NCBI GenBank assembly: GCA_963736975.1 | Contig: CAVTQY010000001.1 | Location: 1,178,001 to 1,242,000 of the forward strand | Length of the DNA stretch: 64,000 nucleotides | Direction of reading: 5' to 3' | Origin: CAVTQY01 sp963736975 | Lineage (GTDB): Bacteria; Pseudomonadota; Alphaproteobacteria; Acetobacterales; Acetobacteraceae | Shown here: positions 47,380-55,631 of the stretch, one piece after another | Numbering within the stretch: position 1 is the first letter of the stretch | How the letters are laid out: every line of letters starts with the position of its first letter | The notes under the pieces: model-generated | What the model saw: the letters and a program-made list of their open reading frames with translations, nothing else | What the model was told of the DNA's origin: nothing | Database searches by the model: none | Program-made: the position numbers and the translations under genes

Positions 47380-48417
47380 TTATTCGCCAAGCCCGTAGAA
47401 ACGGGTCGCCGTCCCGCTGAACAGATCGGCGTTTTCCGCGGCCGATGCGCCGGCGGCCAGGCGCTTGAACGCGTTCCAGCCGACCGCGTAGCTGTATGAA
47501 CCCTTGTCCACCGGAAAGTTGCTCTCGAACATGCAGCGTCGTGCGCCGAATGCCTCGATCGCAGTTTCGATGTAGGGTTTCCACGCAGCGGCGAGTTGCT
47601 CGGAGGACGGCGGCTCGGGTTGTGTATCGAACCCGAACCCGTTGATGCGCATGCCAAGGCCACCCAATTTGACATGCACGTTGGGGCAGGTGGCGAGTTC
47701 GCGGATCGCCGGACGCCAGGCGGCGAACACGTCCTGTTGCTTGCCGGCGTAACTGCCGATTGCCAGCGGACCGCCGACATGGTCGAGCACGATGCGCGCC
47801 TCCGGTACAGCACGCGAGAGCGCGGTCAGCTCGGGTATTTGCGGATGATAAAGCCAGGCATCGAAGCTCAGATCGAGAGCGGCGAGGGTCCGCAATCCTT
47901 CGCGAAACGCGGGCTGGCCGAAAAGGCCTTGCGGCGCGGGGTTGCCTGGATTGAGCGTGGCCGGATCAGCATCCCAGGCGCTGATGTGGCGGATGCCGCG
48001 GAACCGCCCGCCGCCGGCGCGGATGTGCGCTTGCAGCACCGGTTCAACGTGGGCGCCCAGGGCAAGATTTGCATGGCTGACGATGCCGCCGCAGATGCGC
48101 GCCGGGCCATATTGCCCGCTGGCGCTCATCGCGGCGACGCCGTTGACAAACTCCGTCTCGCCAACCGGTTTCATCTCCTCCTGACCGGCGACGCGATGGA
48201 AAGCACGGCATTGAATGAAAACCGTCGCAGTGATCTTGTGGCCGGAGTTGATGTCCGCGAGGAGCTCGGGAAGCAGATAGCGCCAGTCCGGGCGGTCCCA
48301 CAGATGATGATGCGGATCGACGATCGGCAGTTCGGGCTCCAGGATCGCCTCGTTGCGGCGCGCCAGCCAGTCTTCGCGCACGCGCAGGTAATGCGATGGA
48401 GCGGTCGTGGCACTCAT
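47380..48417 (-). CDS. amidohydrolase_2 family TIM-barrel hydrolase (sugar lactonase-like)
   Basis: A 345-residue metal-dependent hydrolase. The HxH motif lies in PIVDPHHHLWDRPDWRYLLP, later ligands in AWLYHPQIPEL and VLDHVGGPLAIG, and the final acid near MFESNFPVDKGSYSYAVGW. This pattern matches the family of L-rhamnono- and L-fucono-lactonases and 2-pyrone-4,6-dicarboxylate lactonase. Paired with an SDR it suggests oxidation of a sugar to a lactone and its hydrolysis. Divergent from the polyketide synthase gene. Confidence 0.88.
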   Translation of the reverse strand: MSATTAPSHYLRVREDWLARRNEAILEPELPIVDPHHHLWDRPDWRYLLPELLADINSGHKITATVFIQCRAFHRVAGQEEMKPVGETEFVNGVAAMSASGQYGPARICGGIVSHANLALGAHVEPVLQAHIRAGGGRFRGIRHISAWDADPATLNPGNPAPQGLFGQPAFREGLRTLAALDLSFDAWLYHPQIPELTALSRAVPEARIVLDHVGGPLAIGSYAGKQQDVFAAWRPAIRELATCPNVHVKLGGLGMRINGFGFDTQPEPPSSEQLAAAWKPYIETAIEAFGARRCMFESNFPVDKGSYSYAVGWNAFKRLAAGASAAENADLFSGTATRFYGLGE

Positions 48418-48561
48418 ACGGTTTCCCCTCGAGTTCTGGCCGACCTGATGCCTGAATTCGCCGTAAACTGGAATGGGCGGCCGCGCAAATGCGTCTGCCG
48501 CTGGAACACCTGGTGACAACTGCCGCCCCGCCCCACATCCTCCGTTCATGAGGCCCTTACG

Positions 48562-49620
48562 GTGACAGAGGTTTGGCTGAACCGGATCGGCCTGGCTACC
48601 CCGCCGCACGACATTCACCTCGCCAGCGTCGAATTCGGTCGCACCCTGTTGCCGGACCCGCGCCGCCGCGCGCTGTTTGACCGCATGGCCGGTCTGACCG
48701 GGATCGATCACCGCTTCGCCATCTTCGCCCCCGGCGAGCCGGGCGGGGGCGTGTTTGACCGTGATGGCTTCTACCGAAGCGGCGCGTTTCCCTCCACCGC
48801 TGCCCGCATGGTGCGCTTCGCGTCGGCCGCGCGGCTTCTTGCCGGCCAGGCGCTCGCAGCGCTGGCACCGCCGGTCGAGGCGATCACCCATCTCATCGTG
48901 GCGAGCTGCACAGGCTTCACTGCACCAGGGCTCGACTTCCACGTCATGCAGGATGCCGGTCTGCGCCGCTCGATCGAGCGCACCAGCGTCGGCTTCATGG
49001 GTTGTTTCGCCGCTGTGAACGCGCTGAAGCTCGCGCGCCACATCGTGCGTTCCGAGCCCGACGCGATGGTGCTGGTGGTGAATGTCGAGCTGAGCAGCCT
49101 GCATTTGCAGGAACGGTGGGAACTCGAGACCATGCTGAGCTTCCTGCTGTTCGCCGACGGCGCTAGCGCGGCACTGATCTCCGCCACGCCGGGCGGGCTG
49201 TCGCTCGGCGCATTCAATGCGACTGTGCTGGCCAACAGCGAAGACCTGATCACCTGGCAGATCCGCGATAGCGGGTTCGAGATGCATCTCTCCGGCCAGG
49301 TTCCTGGATGCATCCGCCGCTTTCTCGCCGATCATGGCGGACGGTTGTTCGGCAACCGCGCGGTGGAGTTGATCGCGCACTGGGCCGTGCACGCGGGCGG
49401 CCGCTCGATCCTGGACGCGGTCCAGCACGGGCTCGCACTCGCCCCTGAGGCGCTCGATCACTCGCGCGCCGTGTTGCGCGAGTTCGGCAACATGTCGTCG
49501 GCCACGCTGATGTTCGTGCTGGAGCGCATCCTGCGCGACACGCGGCGTACCGGCGCGGGCATCGCCATGGCCTTCGGTCCCGGCCTGACAGTGGAAAGCT
49601 TTGCCTTCCATCGCCCCTGA
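48562..49620 (+). CDS. type III polyketide synthase
   Basis: A 352-residue chalcone/stilbene synthase-family enzyme with the full catalytic triad: Cys148 in VGFMGCFAA, His277 in HWAVHAGG and Asn310 in EFGNMSSAT. It builds polyketides from a CoA starter and malonyl-CoA; products of bacterial relatives include alkylresorcinols, alkylpyrones and phloroglucinols. Start GTG 48562. Its end overlaps the methyltransferase gene by 20 bases and that gene overlaps the oxidoreductase by 25, so the three are translationally coupled. The starter cannot be inferred from sequence. Confidence 0.93.
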   Translation: MTEVWLNRIGLATPPHDIHLASVEFGRTLLPDPRRRALFDRMAGLTGIDHRFAIFAPGEPGGGVFDRDGFYRSGAFPSTAARMVRFASAARLLAGQALAALAPPVEAITHLIVASCTGFTAPGLDFHVMQDAGLRRSIERTSVGFMGCFAAVNALKLARHIVRSEPDAMVLVVNVELSSLHLQERWELETMLSFLLFADGASAALISATPGGLSLGAFNATVLANSEDLITWQIRDSGFEMHLSGQVPGCIRRFLADHGGRLFGNRAVELIAHWAVHAGGRSILDAVQHGLALAPEALDHSRAVLREFGNMSSATLMFVLERILRDTRRTGAGIAMAFGPGLTVESFAFHRP

Positions 49621-50323
49621 ACGCACCGGGTTGCGCCGGCGCAGCGAAGCCGCTGAGCGCATGGACACCGATTGCGTCGATTTCGACGACTACGCGCGCT
49701 GTCTACGGGACCTCTCGCGTGTCAACGTGGTTACTCTCACGCATCGCCCGCTGCTGCGTTGGCTCGCGCGTGAGACCCAGGGCCGGCAAGACTTCTCGCT
49801 GCTCGATGTCGGCTGTGGTTATGGCGACCTGCTTCGCCAGGTGGCGCGCTGGGCGTACCGGCGAGGCATCGACGCGCGGCTTGTCGGCATCGACCTCAAC
49901 CCGTGGAGCACCCGCGCCGCACGCGATGCGAGCCCGGCGGCGCTGCGCATCGACTACCGTACCGGCGACGTCTTCGTCGCTGAGGCCGAGCCCGTCGATT
50001 TCATCGTCAGCTCGCAATTCACCCACCATCTGACTGATGCCCAACTGGTCGCATTCATCCGCTGGCAGGAAGCGCACGCCATGCGCGGCTGGTTCATCAG
50101 CGACCTGCATCGCCACTGGTTTCCCTATTACGGCTTCCCGCTACTGGCGCATCTCGCGCGCTGGCATCATTTCGTCCGCACCGACGGGCAGATCTCGATC
50201 GCGCGCTCCTTCATCGGCGCCGAGTGGGAAACACTGATTGCCGCTGCCGGACTCGCGCCGGAGGATGTACGGATCACCTGGCACGTGCCGTTCCGCCTGT
50301 GCGTCGCGCGCAGCCGCCGCTGA
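49601..50323 (+). CDS. SAM-dependent methyltransferase of the polyketide cluster
   Basis: A 240-residue class I methyltransferase, motif I FSLLDVGCGYGDLLRQVA, strand 2 acidic end VGIDLNPWST and a motif IV region PVDFIVSSQFTHHLTDAQ. The C-terminal half is rich in aromatic residues (HWFPYYGFPLLAHLARWHHF), suggesting a lipophilic substrate. The gene begins inside the type III synthase gene and the downstream oxidoreductase begins inside it. It probably methylates the polyketide product. It could start slightly later (ATG of MDTDCVDFDD, 49661). Confidence 0.88.
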   Translation: MPSIAPERTGLRRRSEAAERMDTDCVDFDDYARCLRDLSRVNVVTLTHRPLLRWLARETQGRQDFSLLDVGCGYGDLLRQVARWAYRRGIDARLVGIDLNPWSTRAARDASPAALRIDYRTGDVFVAEAEPVDFIVSSQFTHHLTDAQLVAFIRWQEAHAMRGWFISDLHRHWFPYYGFPLLAHLARWHHFVRTDGQISIARSFIGAEWETLIAAAGLAPEDVRITWHVPFRLCVARSRR

Positions 50324-51357
50324 TTTTGGGGGGTGGTCCGGCGGGCGCCGCTGCCGCGATTCATCTGGCCCGCGCCGGGTATGCCACCACGCTGATCGAG
50401 CGTACCGTCGGCCCGCATCATAAGGTCTGCGGCGACTTCATCACCGCCACGGCGATGCGCGAACTGGATGATCTGGGCGTCGATCACTCTTTGGCCGTTG
50501 CGCTCTCCACCCTGCGCTTCGTCCACCGAGGGACAACAACGAAAGTGCAGCTGCCGTTCCCGGCCTTCGGCCTTACCCGTGAGACACTCGATGAGGCGCT
50601 GCTCGCCGCCGCTGTGGCCGCAGGGGCGCAGGTCCGGCGGGGCGATGCGATACGCACACTGCGCCGCACAACGGACGGCTTCGAGATCGTTACACATCAA
50701 ACCACCACAGCCAATGCGGTATTCCTCGCCACCGGCAAGCATGATGTGCGCGGCGCCCCACGTAGCGGGCGGAGCAGTCTGGTCGGGCGCAAGACCTATC
50801 TGCGGCTGGCTCCCGACCAGGCTGCCGCACTCGCCGGTACGATCGAGCTTATCCTGCTGCCGCACGGCTATGCCGGACTGCAGCCGGTGGAAGGCAACCG
50901 CGCCGTGTTATGTTTGCTGTCCGGGCGGGGACGTGGAGAGGACCTGTTCGCGTTAGCTGCTGCGTCACCGCATCTTGCTGCCCGCCTCGCCGGCGCGACG
51001 CTATCGTTGGCGCGCCCGCTCGCGATCGCCGGCATGCCATACGGCCATTTGCAACCAATGGCCCCCGAAGGCTTGTTCCGCCTGGGCGACCAGGCGGCCG
51101 TGATCCCCTCTTTCACGGGCGCCGGGGTCGCCCTCGCGCTGTGTAGCGCGCGCCTCGCCGCCGAGGCTTGGGTGTCCGGTGCCGGTTCACCGGTCTATGC
51201 ACGCCGCCTGCATGCCGCCATCGCTGCACCGATGCGCCGCGCCTCGCTCATTCACCGGCTTCTGCTTTCGCCTACGCTGCAGCCCTTCGCCGCCGCCATC
51301 GCCCGGCTCTGCCCTGCCGTGCTGCCCTTGCTCGCCCGCCGTACCCGCCTACACTGA
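50299..51357 (+). CDS. FAD-dependent oxidoreductase (geranylgeranyl reductase-like), polyketide cluster
   Basis: A ~352-residue flavoprotein from GTG 50299. The FAD loop LILGGGPAGAAAAIHLARAG is followed by LIER, then KVCGDFITATAM, and a second FAD motif FRLGDQAAVIPSFTGAGVALAL. It resembles geranylgeranyl reductases and tailoring hydroxylases/halogenase-like enzymes without an obvious halogenase WxWxIP motif. It overlaps the methyltransferase gene by 25 bases. It would reduce or hydroxylate the lipophilic polyketide product. A longer start at 50224 would lie deep in the methyltransferase gene. Confidence 0.88.
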   Translation: MRRAQPPLILGGGPAGAAAAIHLARAGYATTLIERTVGPHHKVCGDFITATAMRELDDLGVDHSLAVALSTLRFVHRGTTTKVQLPFPAFGLTRETLDEALLAAAVAAGAQVRRGDAIRTLRRTTDGFEIVTHQTTTANAVFLATGKHDVRGAPRSGRSSLVGRKTYLRLAPDQAAALAGTIELILLPHGYAGLQPVEGNRAVLCLLSGRGRGEDLFALAAASPHLAARLAGATLSLARPLAIAGMPYGHLQPMAPEGLFRLGDQAAVIPSFTGAGVALALCSARLAAEAWVSGAGSPVYARRLHAAIAAPMRRASLIHRLLLSPTLQPFAAAIARLCPAVLPLLARRTRLH

Positions 51358-51385
51358 CCGCCAAACGCGGTGCGAGGGACGTGCC

Positions 51386-52579
51386 ATGATCACCAAATTC
51401 GACAGCCTGTTCGCCGGCCATATTGATATGGACGATGTCGGCTATAGCGGCCTGCCGGTGAACGACCGCCGCTTCGGCGACGAACAGCTCGCCACCGTGT
51501 TCGACAAAGCCCAGGCAATGGCACAGCTCATGGACCGGCTGGGCTACCACACCTTCTGGATGGCCGAGCACCATTTTCAGCGCGAAGGCTACGAGTGCAT
51601 CCCCAACGTGCTGATGATGGCGGTGCATCTCGCGCATCTCACGCGCCGCATCAACATCGGCTGCGGCTTCAACATCACGCCGATGTGGCACCCGCTGCGC
51701 CTCGCCGAGGACTATGCGGCGGCCGACATCCTCACCGGCGGGCGCGTAACCTTCGGCGTCGGCCGCGGCTATCACACCCGCGAGGTGGAAACCTTCGGCG
51801 CGCCGTTGCTCGACCAGCCGGCCAACCGCGAGCTGTTCGAGGAACAGGTCGATGTCATCTTCAAGGCCTTCAACGAGGAGTCGTTTGCCCATAAGGGCAA
51901 GCACTACACGCTGCCGCCGGAGCTCCCGTATCGCGGCTATACGCTCAAGGAGCTGACACTGGTTCCACGGCCGTTGCGCCGTCCGGTGGAATGCTGGCAG
52001 CCGATTCAGGGCGGCACCGCGCGTGCCCTGGAGTTCATGGCGAAGCATGGCATCCAGGGCGTGGTGGGCGGCGGCTCCGCGGAAGGGGGCGCGATGCACA
52101 AGGTGGTGCTCGCCTGGCAGGAAGCACATGCGCGCCAGGGCAAGCACATCGAACTCGGCGAGCGCCTGTGCTTCGGCTTTCACTTCTACATCGCCGACAG
52201 CCGCGAGCAGGGCGCGCGGGAAGCGGCGAAATACTACGAAGAGAACATGAAGATGTTTGGCGAGCTGCGCCTGGTGCGCGCGCTGACGGAAGAGCAGATC
52301 GAGGCCATGCGCCACCGCCAACCATCCGTGCCGCCGGTGCCGCTCCCGCGCATCGAGGAGGCGATCGCCAGCGGCGGCTTCCTGTGCGGCTCGCCAGCGC
52401 AGATTATCGACCACCTCAAGGCGTTGGAGGCGAAATACCCCGCGCTCGACCGCATCTCCGTCAGCCTGTCGGTCGGCGTGCCGAAATCGGTCGCGCTGGA
52501 ACAATTGGAGCGCTTCGCCACCGAGGTGATGCCCGCATTCAGGCGATCCCGCGTTGTTGAACCAGCTCTCGTCAGGTAG
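51386..52579 (+). CDS. LLM-class (luciferase-like) flavin-dependent oxidoreductase
   Basis: A 397-residue bacterial luciferase-family monooxygenase. Family marks: GYHTFWMAEHHFQREGYECI, INIGCGFNITPMWHPLRLAE, ILTGGRVTFGVGRGYH and CGSPAQIIDHLKAL. Members need reduced FMN or F420 from a partner; no reductase gene is adjacent. The start is ATG 51386. It follows the polyketide cluster by 28 bases on the same strand but could be unrelated to it. It is convergent with the nitrile hydratase-type genes. Confidence 0.88.
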   Translation: MITKFDSLFAGHIDMDDVGYSGLPVNDRRFGDEQLATVFDKAQAMAQLMDRLGYHTFWMAEHHFQREGYECIPNVLMMAVHLAHLTRRINIGCGFNITPMWHPLRLAEDYAAADILTGGRVTFGVGRGYHTREVETFGAPLLDQPANRELFEEQVDVIFKAFNEESFAHKGKHYTLPPELPYRGYTLKELTLVPRPLRRPVECWQPIQGGTARALEFMAKHGIQGVVGGGSAEGGAMHKVVLAWQEAHARQGKHIELGERLCFGFHFYIADSREQGAREAAKYYEENMKMFGELRLVRALTEEQIEAMRHRQPSVPPVPLPRIEEAIASGGFLCGSPAQIIDHLKALEAKYPALDRISVSLSVGVPKSVALEQLERFATEVMPAFRRSRVVEPALVR

Positions 52580-52706
52580 GAAGGACGACCGACATCGGTA
52601 TGAGCTGATGTGCGTAATGTCTTGTGCGGCGAGTTCCGCGTCTCAGCGCTGAGTTCTACGTCCCCTCCGCTCTCGGAATGTGGGCTTGTTCAGACCTTCC
52701 CTAAAG

Positions 52707-53333
52707 CTAAGCACCTCTCCCGCTCGCTGGAGAGGTCGGTTCGCGAAGCGAACCGGGTGAGGGCGGCACCGTCACCCCGATCATATCCCCTTCCCGCACG
52801 ATTCCGGCCAGCCGCTCCGCGCTCCACCCTTCCGTGCCGGCCGGGCGCATCGGCAGCACCATCCAGCGATAATCGGCGGTGCTATCGACCACCCGGATTG
52901 TCGTCCCCTCCGGCAGCACCGTACCCCATTCGGCGATCAGCCCGCGCGGATCGCGCACGCCGCGCGCGCGATAGGCGGCGGATTTGTACCAGAACGGCGG
53001 ATACCCCAGCACCGCTCGCGGGTAGCAACTGCACAAGGTGCAGACGACGAGGTTATGCATCTCCGGCGTATTCTCCAGCACCCCGAGCGGCGGCGCGCCG
53101 CGCATGGGAATCCCGAGCGTCTCGGCCGCTCTTGTGCCGTCTTCCAGCATCAGCGCGCGGTAGTCCGGATCGGTCCAGGCTTTCGCCACCATTCGCGCGC
53201 CCTGGGCGGGCGTCGCCTGGTCGGTGATGGCGATGCGTTCGGCGATCTCCGCCGCCGAAACCAGGCCCTTATCCGCAAGCAAGCCGCGCAAGGCGGTCAG
53301 CAACTTTTCGCCGTCGGTTTCCAGGATGCTCAT
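52707..53333 (-). CDS. nitrile hydratase alpha / thiocyanate hydrolase gamma subunit, cobalt type
   Basis: A 208-residue metal-binding subunit. The claw motif VCTLCSC binds the metal; Thr in CTLC favours cobalt over iron. Also seen: YPPFWYKSAAYRARGVRDPR and RPAGTEGWS. It hydrates nitriles (or thiocyanate) to amides. ATG 53333 overlaps the stop of the preceding small gene (ATGA). The last ~18 residues (PSPGSLREPTSPASGRGA) are not family sequence: they are translated from a palindromic repeat at 52713-52766. No metallochaperone gene is nearby. Confidence 0.92.
   Translation of the reverse strand: MSILETDGEKLLTALRGLLADKGLVSAAEIAERIAITDQATPAQGARMVAKAWTDPDYRALMLEDGTRAAETLGIPMRGAPPLGVLENTPEMHNLVVCTLCSCYPRAVLGYPPFWYKSAAYRARGVRDPRGLIAEWGTVLPEGTTIRVVDSTADYRWMVLPMRPAGTEGWSAERLAGIVREGDMIGVTVPPSPGSLREPTSPASGRGA
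52713..52766. repeat. interspersed palindromic repeat (copy in nitrile hydratase alpha 3' end)
   Basis: Two hairpins in a row: ACCTCTCC (52713-52720) with GGAGAGGT (52729-52736), then CGGTTCGC (52737-52744) with GCGAACCG (52748-52755), followed by GGTGAGGGCGGC. Same architecture as the copies at 61.8 and 62.3 kb. It overlaps the end of the minus-strand gene and supplies its last codons and stop. Confidence 0.8.
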
Positions 53334-53614
53334 GCCGGTTCCAGCCAGTGCTCGAAGATCTCCACGATCAGTTGGTCGCCCGCATGCCCTTCGTGCCACA
53401 CGGCGGGCTGATCGAACGCCACATGATACAGCGCGCGACGCGCGGCAGGACGCGCAAAAGCGAGGTCCTCGGGGTTCGGAAACTCCCCGAGCCGGCGGAC
53501 CACCTGCCCACGCGCCCCTCGCAGATAGTGCGGCGTCCGCACATGGCATGGCCCGCGCGTCTCCGGCCAGTCGTCCTTCACGCGCACCACCGCACCCGGA
53601 GGGAACGTCGCCAT
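53330..53614 (-). CDS. nitrile hydratase beta C-terminal-domain protein (SH3-like), thiocyanate hydrolase alpha-type
   Basis: A 94-residue protein equal to the C-terminal SH3-like half of a nitrile hydratase beta subunit: FPPGAVVRVKDDWPETRGPC, HVRTPHYLRGARGQVVRRLG and ALYHVAFDQPAVW. In standard nitrile hydratase this is fused to the N-terminal half; here each half has its own gene, as in thiocyanate hydrolase. It starts on the last base of the preceding stop (TGATG) and its stop overlaps the alpha start (ATGA), so the three chains are translationally coupled. Confidence 0.88.
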   Translation of the reverse strand: MATFPPGAVVRVKDDWPETRGPCHVRTPHYLRGARGQVVRRLGEFPNPEDLAFARPAARRALYHVAFDQPAVWHEGHAGDQLIVEIFEHWLEPA

Positions 53615-53922
53615 CACTCGCGTTCCGCCGCGGCACGCAACTCGTCTTCGGAGATCACGCCCTTGCGCAACAGCGTGTCGGTGATCGAGCGTATCCAGCG
53701 CTGGTAGTAGCTGAGCCGGTGGTAATCCGCTTCGGGAATCGCCTCGATCCCCCGCCGCAGCTCGTCCACGGTCATCAGGCCCCGCGCGCTGAGCATCTGC
53801 CGCAGCGCGTCCACCTCCTTGTCGAAGTCGGTCAGCGCGTGCGGTTCCAGCTCGACCGGCTCGCACATGAATTTCGACACGCCGCCCAGGTCGTGGTGAG
53901 CGCGGGGAACCTCTTTCTCCAT
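53614..53922 (-). CDS. nitrile hydratase beta N-terminal-domain protein, thiocyanate hydrolase beta-type
   Basis: A 102-residue helical protein equal to the N-terminal half of nitrile hydratase beta. HHDLGGVSKF is the family hallmark, and ALTDFDKEVDALRQML, YHRLSYYQRWIRSI and LLRKGVISEDEL follow the expected pattern. The start is ATG 53922. It leads the three-gene unit. The order (beta-N, beta-C, metal subunit) is that of thiocyanate hydrolase genes, but the natural substrate cannot be read from sequence. Confidence 0.88.
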   Translation of the reverse strand: MEKEVPRAHHDLGGVSKFMCEPVELEPHALTDFDKEVDALRQMLSARGLMTVDELRRGIEAIPEADYHRLSYYQRWIRSITDTLLRKGVISEDELRAAAERE

Positions 53923-54244
53923 GATGCGAATGGTAACCGGGGCGACGGCGGCAGGCAACAGACGCTGATACAGCAATCCTGCAACGGAGTAGTCAGCCGG
54001 CGGGGTGCGATGTAAAACAGCTTCGTGTTTGGGCAAGGCGGCGCGGCCACACTGTTGCCATGCAGGGGCGGTCAGCAGAACAGAGCGAAGCAGACCGCAT
54101 CGGGCCCGCTCCAGGATTATCCGCGCACAGGTCTCCTGATCGTAGGAAATACGGACGGAGGGGTCCGAGCGACACCGCAACTCTCTCCGGTGCTGCGAGG
54201 GCACCTCGTTGGCTTTCCGGGTTTGCGGAAACTCAGGCCGGATC
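53923..54244. promoter_or_regulatory. intergenic region upstream of the nitrile hydratase-type genes
   Basis: 322 bases without a supported gene, between the start of the hydratase operon and the end of the surface-protein gene, both on the minus strand. It probably holds the operon promoter. No operator or terminator was recognised. Confidence 0.35.
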
Positions 54245-54691
54245 TCAGGTATGAGTTATGAACGTGTCGTTGTGGCTGTCGATGGCTAGGTGGAAGCTCA
54301 AGGGCGTGTAGGGGGGTGTCCCTGCGAAATGCAATTTGGCGACCGTGGTGCTGTTATCCTTCACGGTCAGTACGCCGCCGCCGAAGCTGAATCCCGTCTC
54401 CTTCGTCGCCAGTAGGTCGATCGTGTCGCCCTTGGCGAAGCCATCGATCGTCCCGGCGAAGCTGAGCGGCTTTTGAAGATCCATTATGCCGTTGCTGGTT
54501 AGGAAATCGACCGTTGTAGCTGCGGTGGCTCCGTTATCCAGCGTCACGGTCCCGGCATTGCCGATATCCAGTGTGCCAGTACCGCTACCGTTGTTGGCCA
54601 CCGCGCCGATGAACGTCATCGTTCCCTCCGTCACACCGATCGTGCCGGAATTTTTAGTCGCGCCGTTGACGGTGACGTTCATAATCGCTTT

Positions 54692-54895
54692 GTGCCCTGC
54701 CGAGCCGTACAGCAGGAAAGTCGCGCCGCTGGCGTTGGTCAGCCCGCCGAGCGTCACCGTGGTCGCCGCGCTCAGGTTGAGTGTGTTCGGGCCAATCTGC
54801 ACGACGCCGCTGTTGGCCAGCGTGCCGCCAATCGTCAGTTTGCTGCCGCCCTCCGCGTAGCCGGGATCGACGTACAGCGTGCCGCTGTTGGTGAA
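54692..54895. repeat. 204-bp perfect direct repeat, copy A
   Basis: Identical by eye to 55058-55261, offset 366 bases (122 codons), inside the surface-protein gene. It encodes a 68-codon block covering YVDPGYAEGGSKLTIGG to LLYGSAGH. The multiple-of-three length keeps the frame. It suggests recent duplication or gene conversion. Confidence 0.85.
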
Positions 54896-55057
54896 GCCAC
54901 CGGTGACGGTGAGGGTGGTGCTGTCGTGTATCCCGAACGTGCCGGTGCTGGCATTGCTGAAGCTGTTGTTGATGGTCAGCGGTGCGCCGTAATACTCCTC
55001 AAAATTACCGCTGTTGATGCTGAACCCGAGCCCGCCGTTGAGCGCCAGGTCGGCTTC

Positions 55058-55261
55058 GTGCCCTGCCGAGCCGTACAGCAGGAAAGTCGCGCCGCTGGCG
55101 TTGGTCAGCCCGCCGAGCGTCACCGTGGTCGCCGCGCTCAGGTTGAGTGTGTTCGGGCCAATCTGCACGACGCCGCTGTTGGCCAGCGTGCCGCCAATCG
55201 TCAGTTTGCTGCCGCCCTCCGCGTAGCCGGGATCGACGTACAGCGTGCCGCTGTTGGTGAA
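55058..55261. repeat. 204-bp perfect direct repeat, copy B
   Basis: Second copy of the internal repeat. Flanking bases diverge at once on both sides (T versus C before, G versus A after), so the duplicated block is sharply bounded at 204 bases apart from a short shared GCTT just outside. Confidence 0.85.
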
Positions 55262-55631
55262 AATGCCGACATCCTTCAGCGTGGCGTCATCAAGCCTCAG
55301 GGTCGCCGCCGGGTCGCTGATGTGCACCGAGCCAACTGTAAAGGCTTCGCCGGAGCTGATGGTAACCGTGTAGGCGCTCGTGCCGGGGAGGAACACCTCA
55401 TCGCTCGGGCTGTTGGGAACGATGTGGGGCGACCAATCCGACGGAGTTTTCCAGTCGGCACTGGAGTTCGATCCAGCTTACCGTTGTCGTGGTCATCGGC
55501 CGCTTCCTCCCCAGTACCACCCGCAGGCTCTAGGCGCGTTCCGAGACGCTCTCGGAGCACCGGTGGAAGAGCCATTAGAAACGAGGCGATTGTATCTTTC
55601 ATCATCCCCAGGGATGATGCGGCATATCTTT

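Larger units (their letters stand above)
54245..55496 (-). pseudogene. beta-strand repeat (adhesin/autotransporter passenger-like) protein, frameshift near start
   Basis: A Gly/Thr/Asn-rich protein of ~415 residues made of repeated strands such as TIGGTLANSGVVQIGPNTLN and TTVTLGGLTNASGATFLLYG; the C-terminal part includes TIDGFAKGDTIDLLATK. The likely start is ATG 55496 (MTTTTVSW) with a strong GGGGAGGAAG ribosome site. That frame changes near 55470, after which SSADWKTPSDWSPHIVPNSP and the long frame continue to 54245. There is no classical signal peptide, consistent with haemolysin-type or unknown export. Without the indel correction, GTG 55396 would be a weaker start. Confidence 0.65.
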
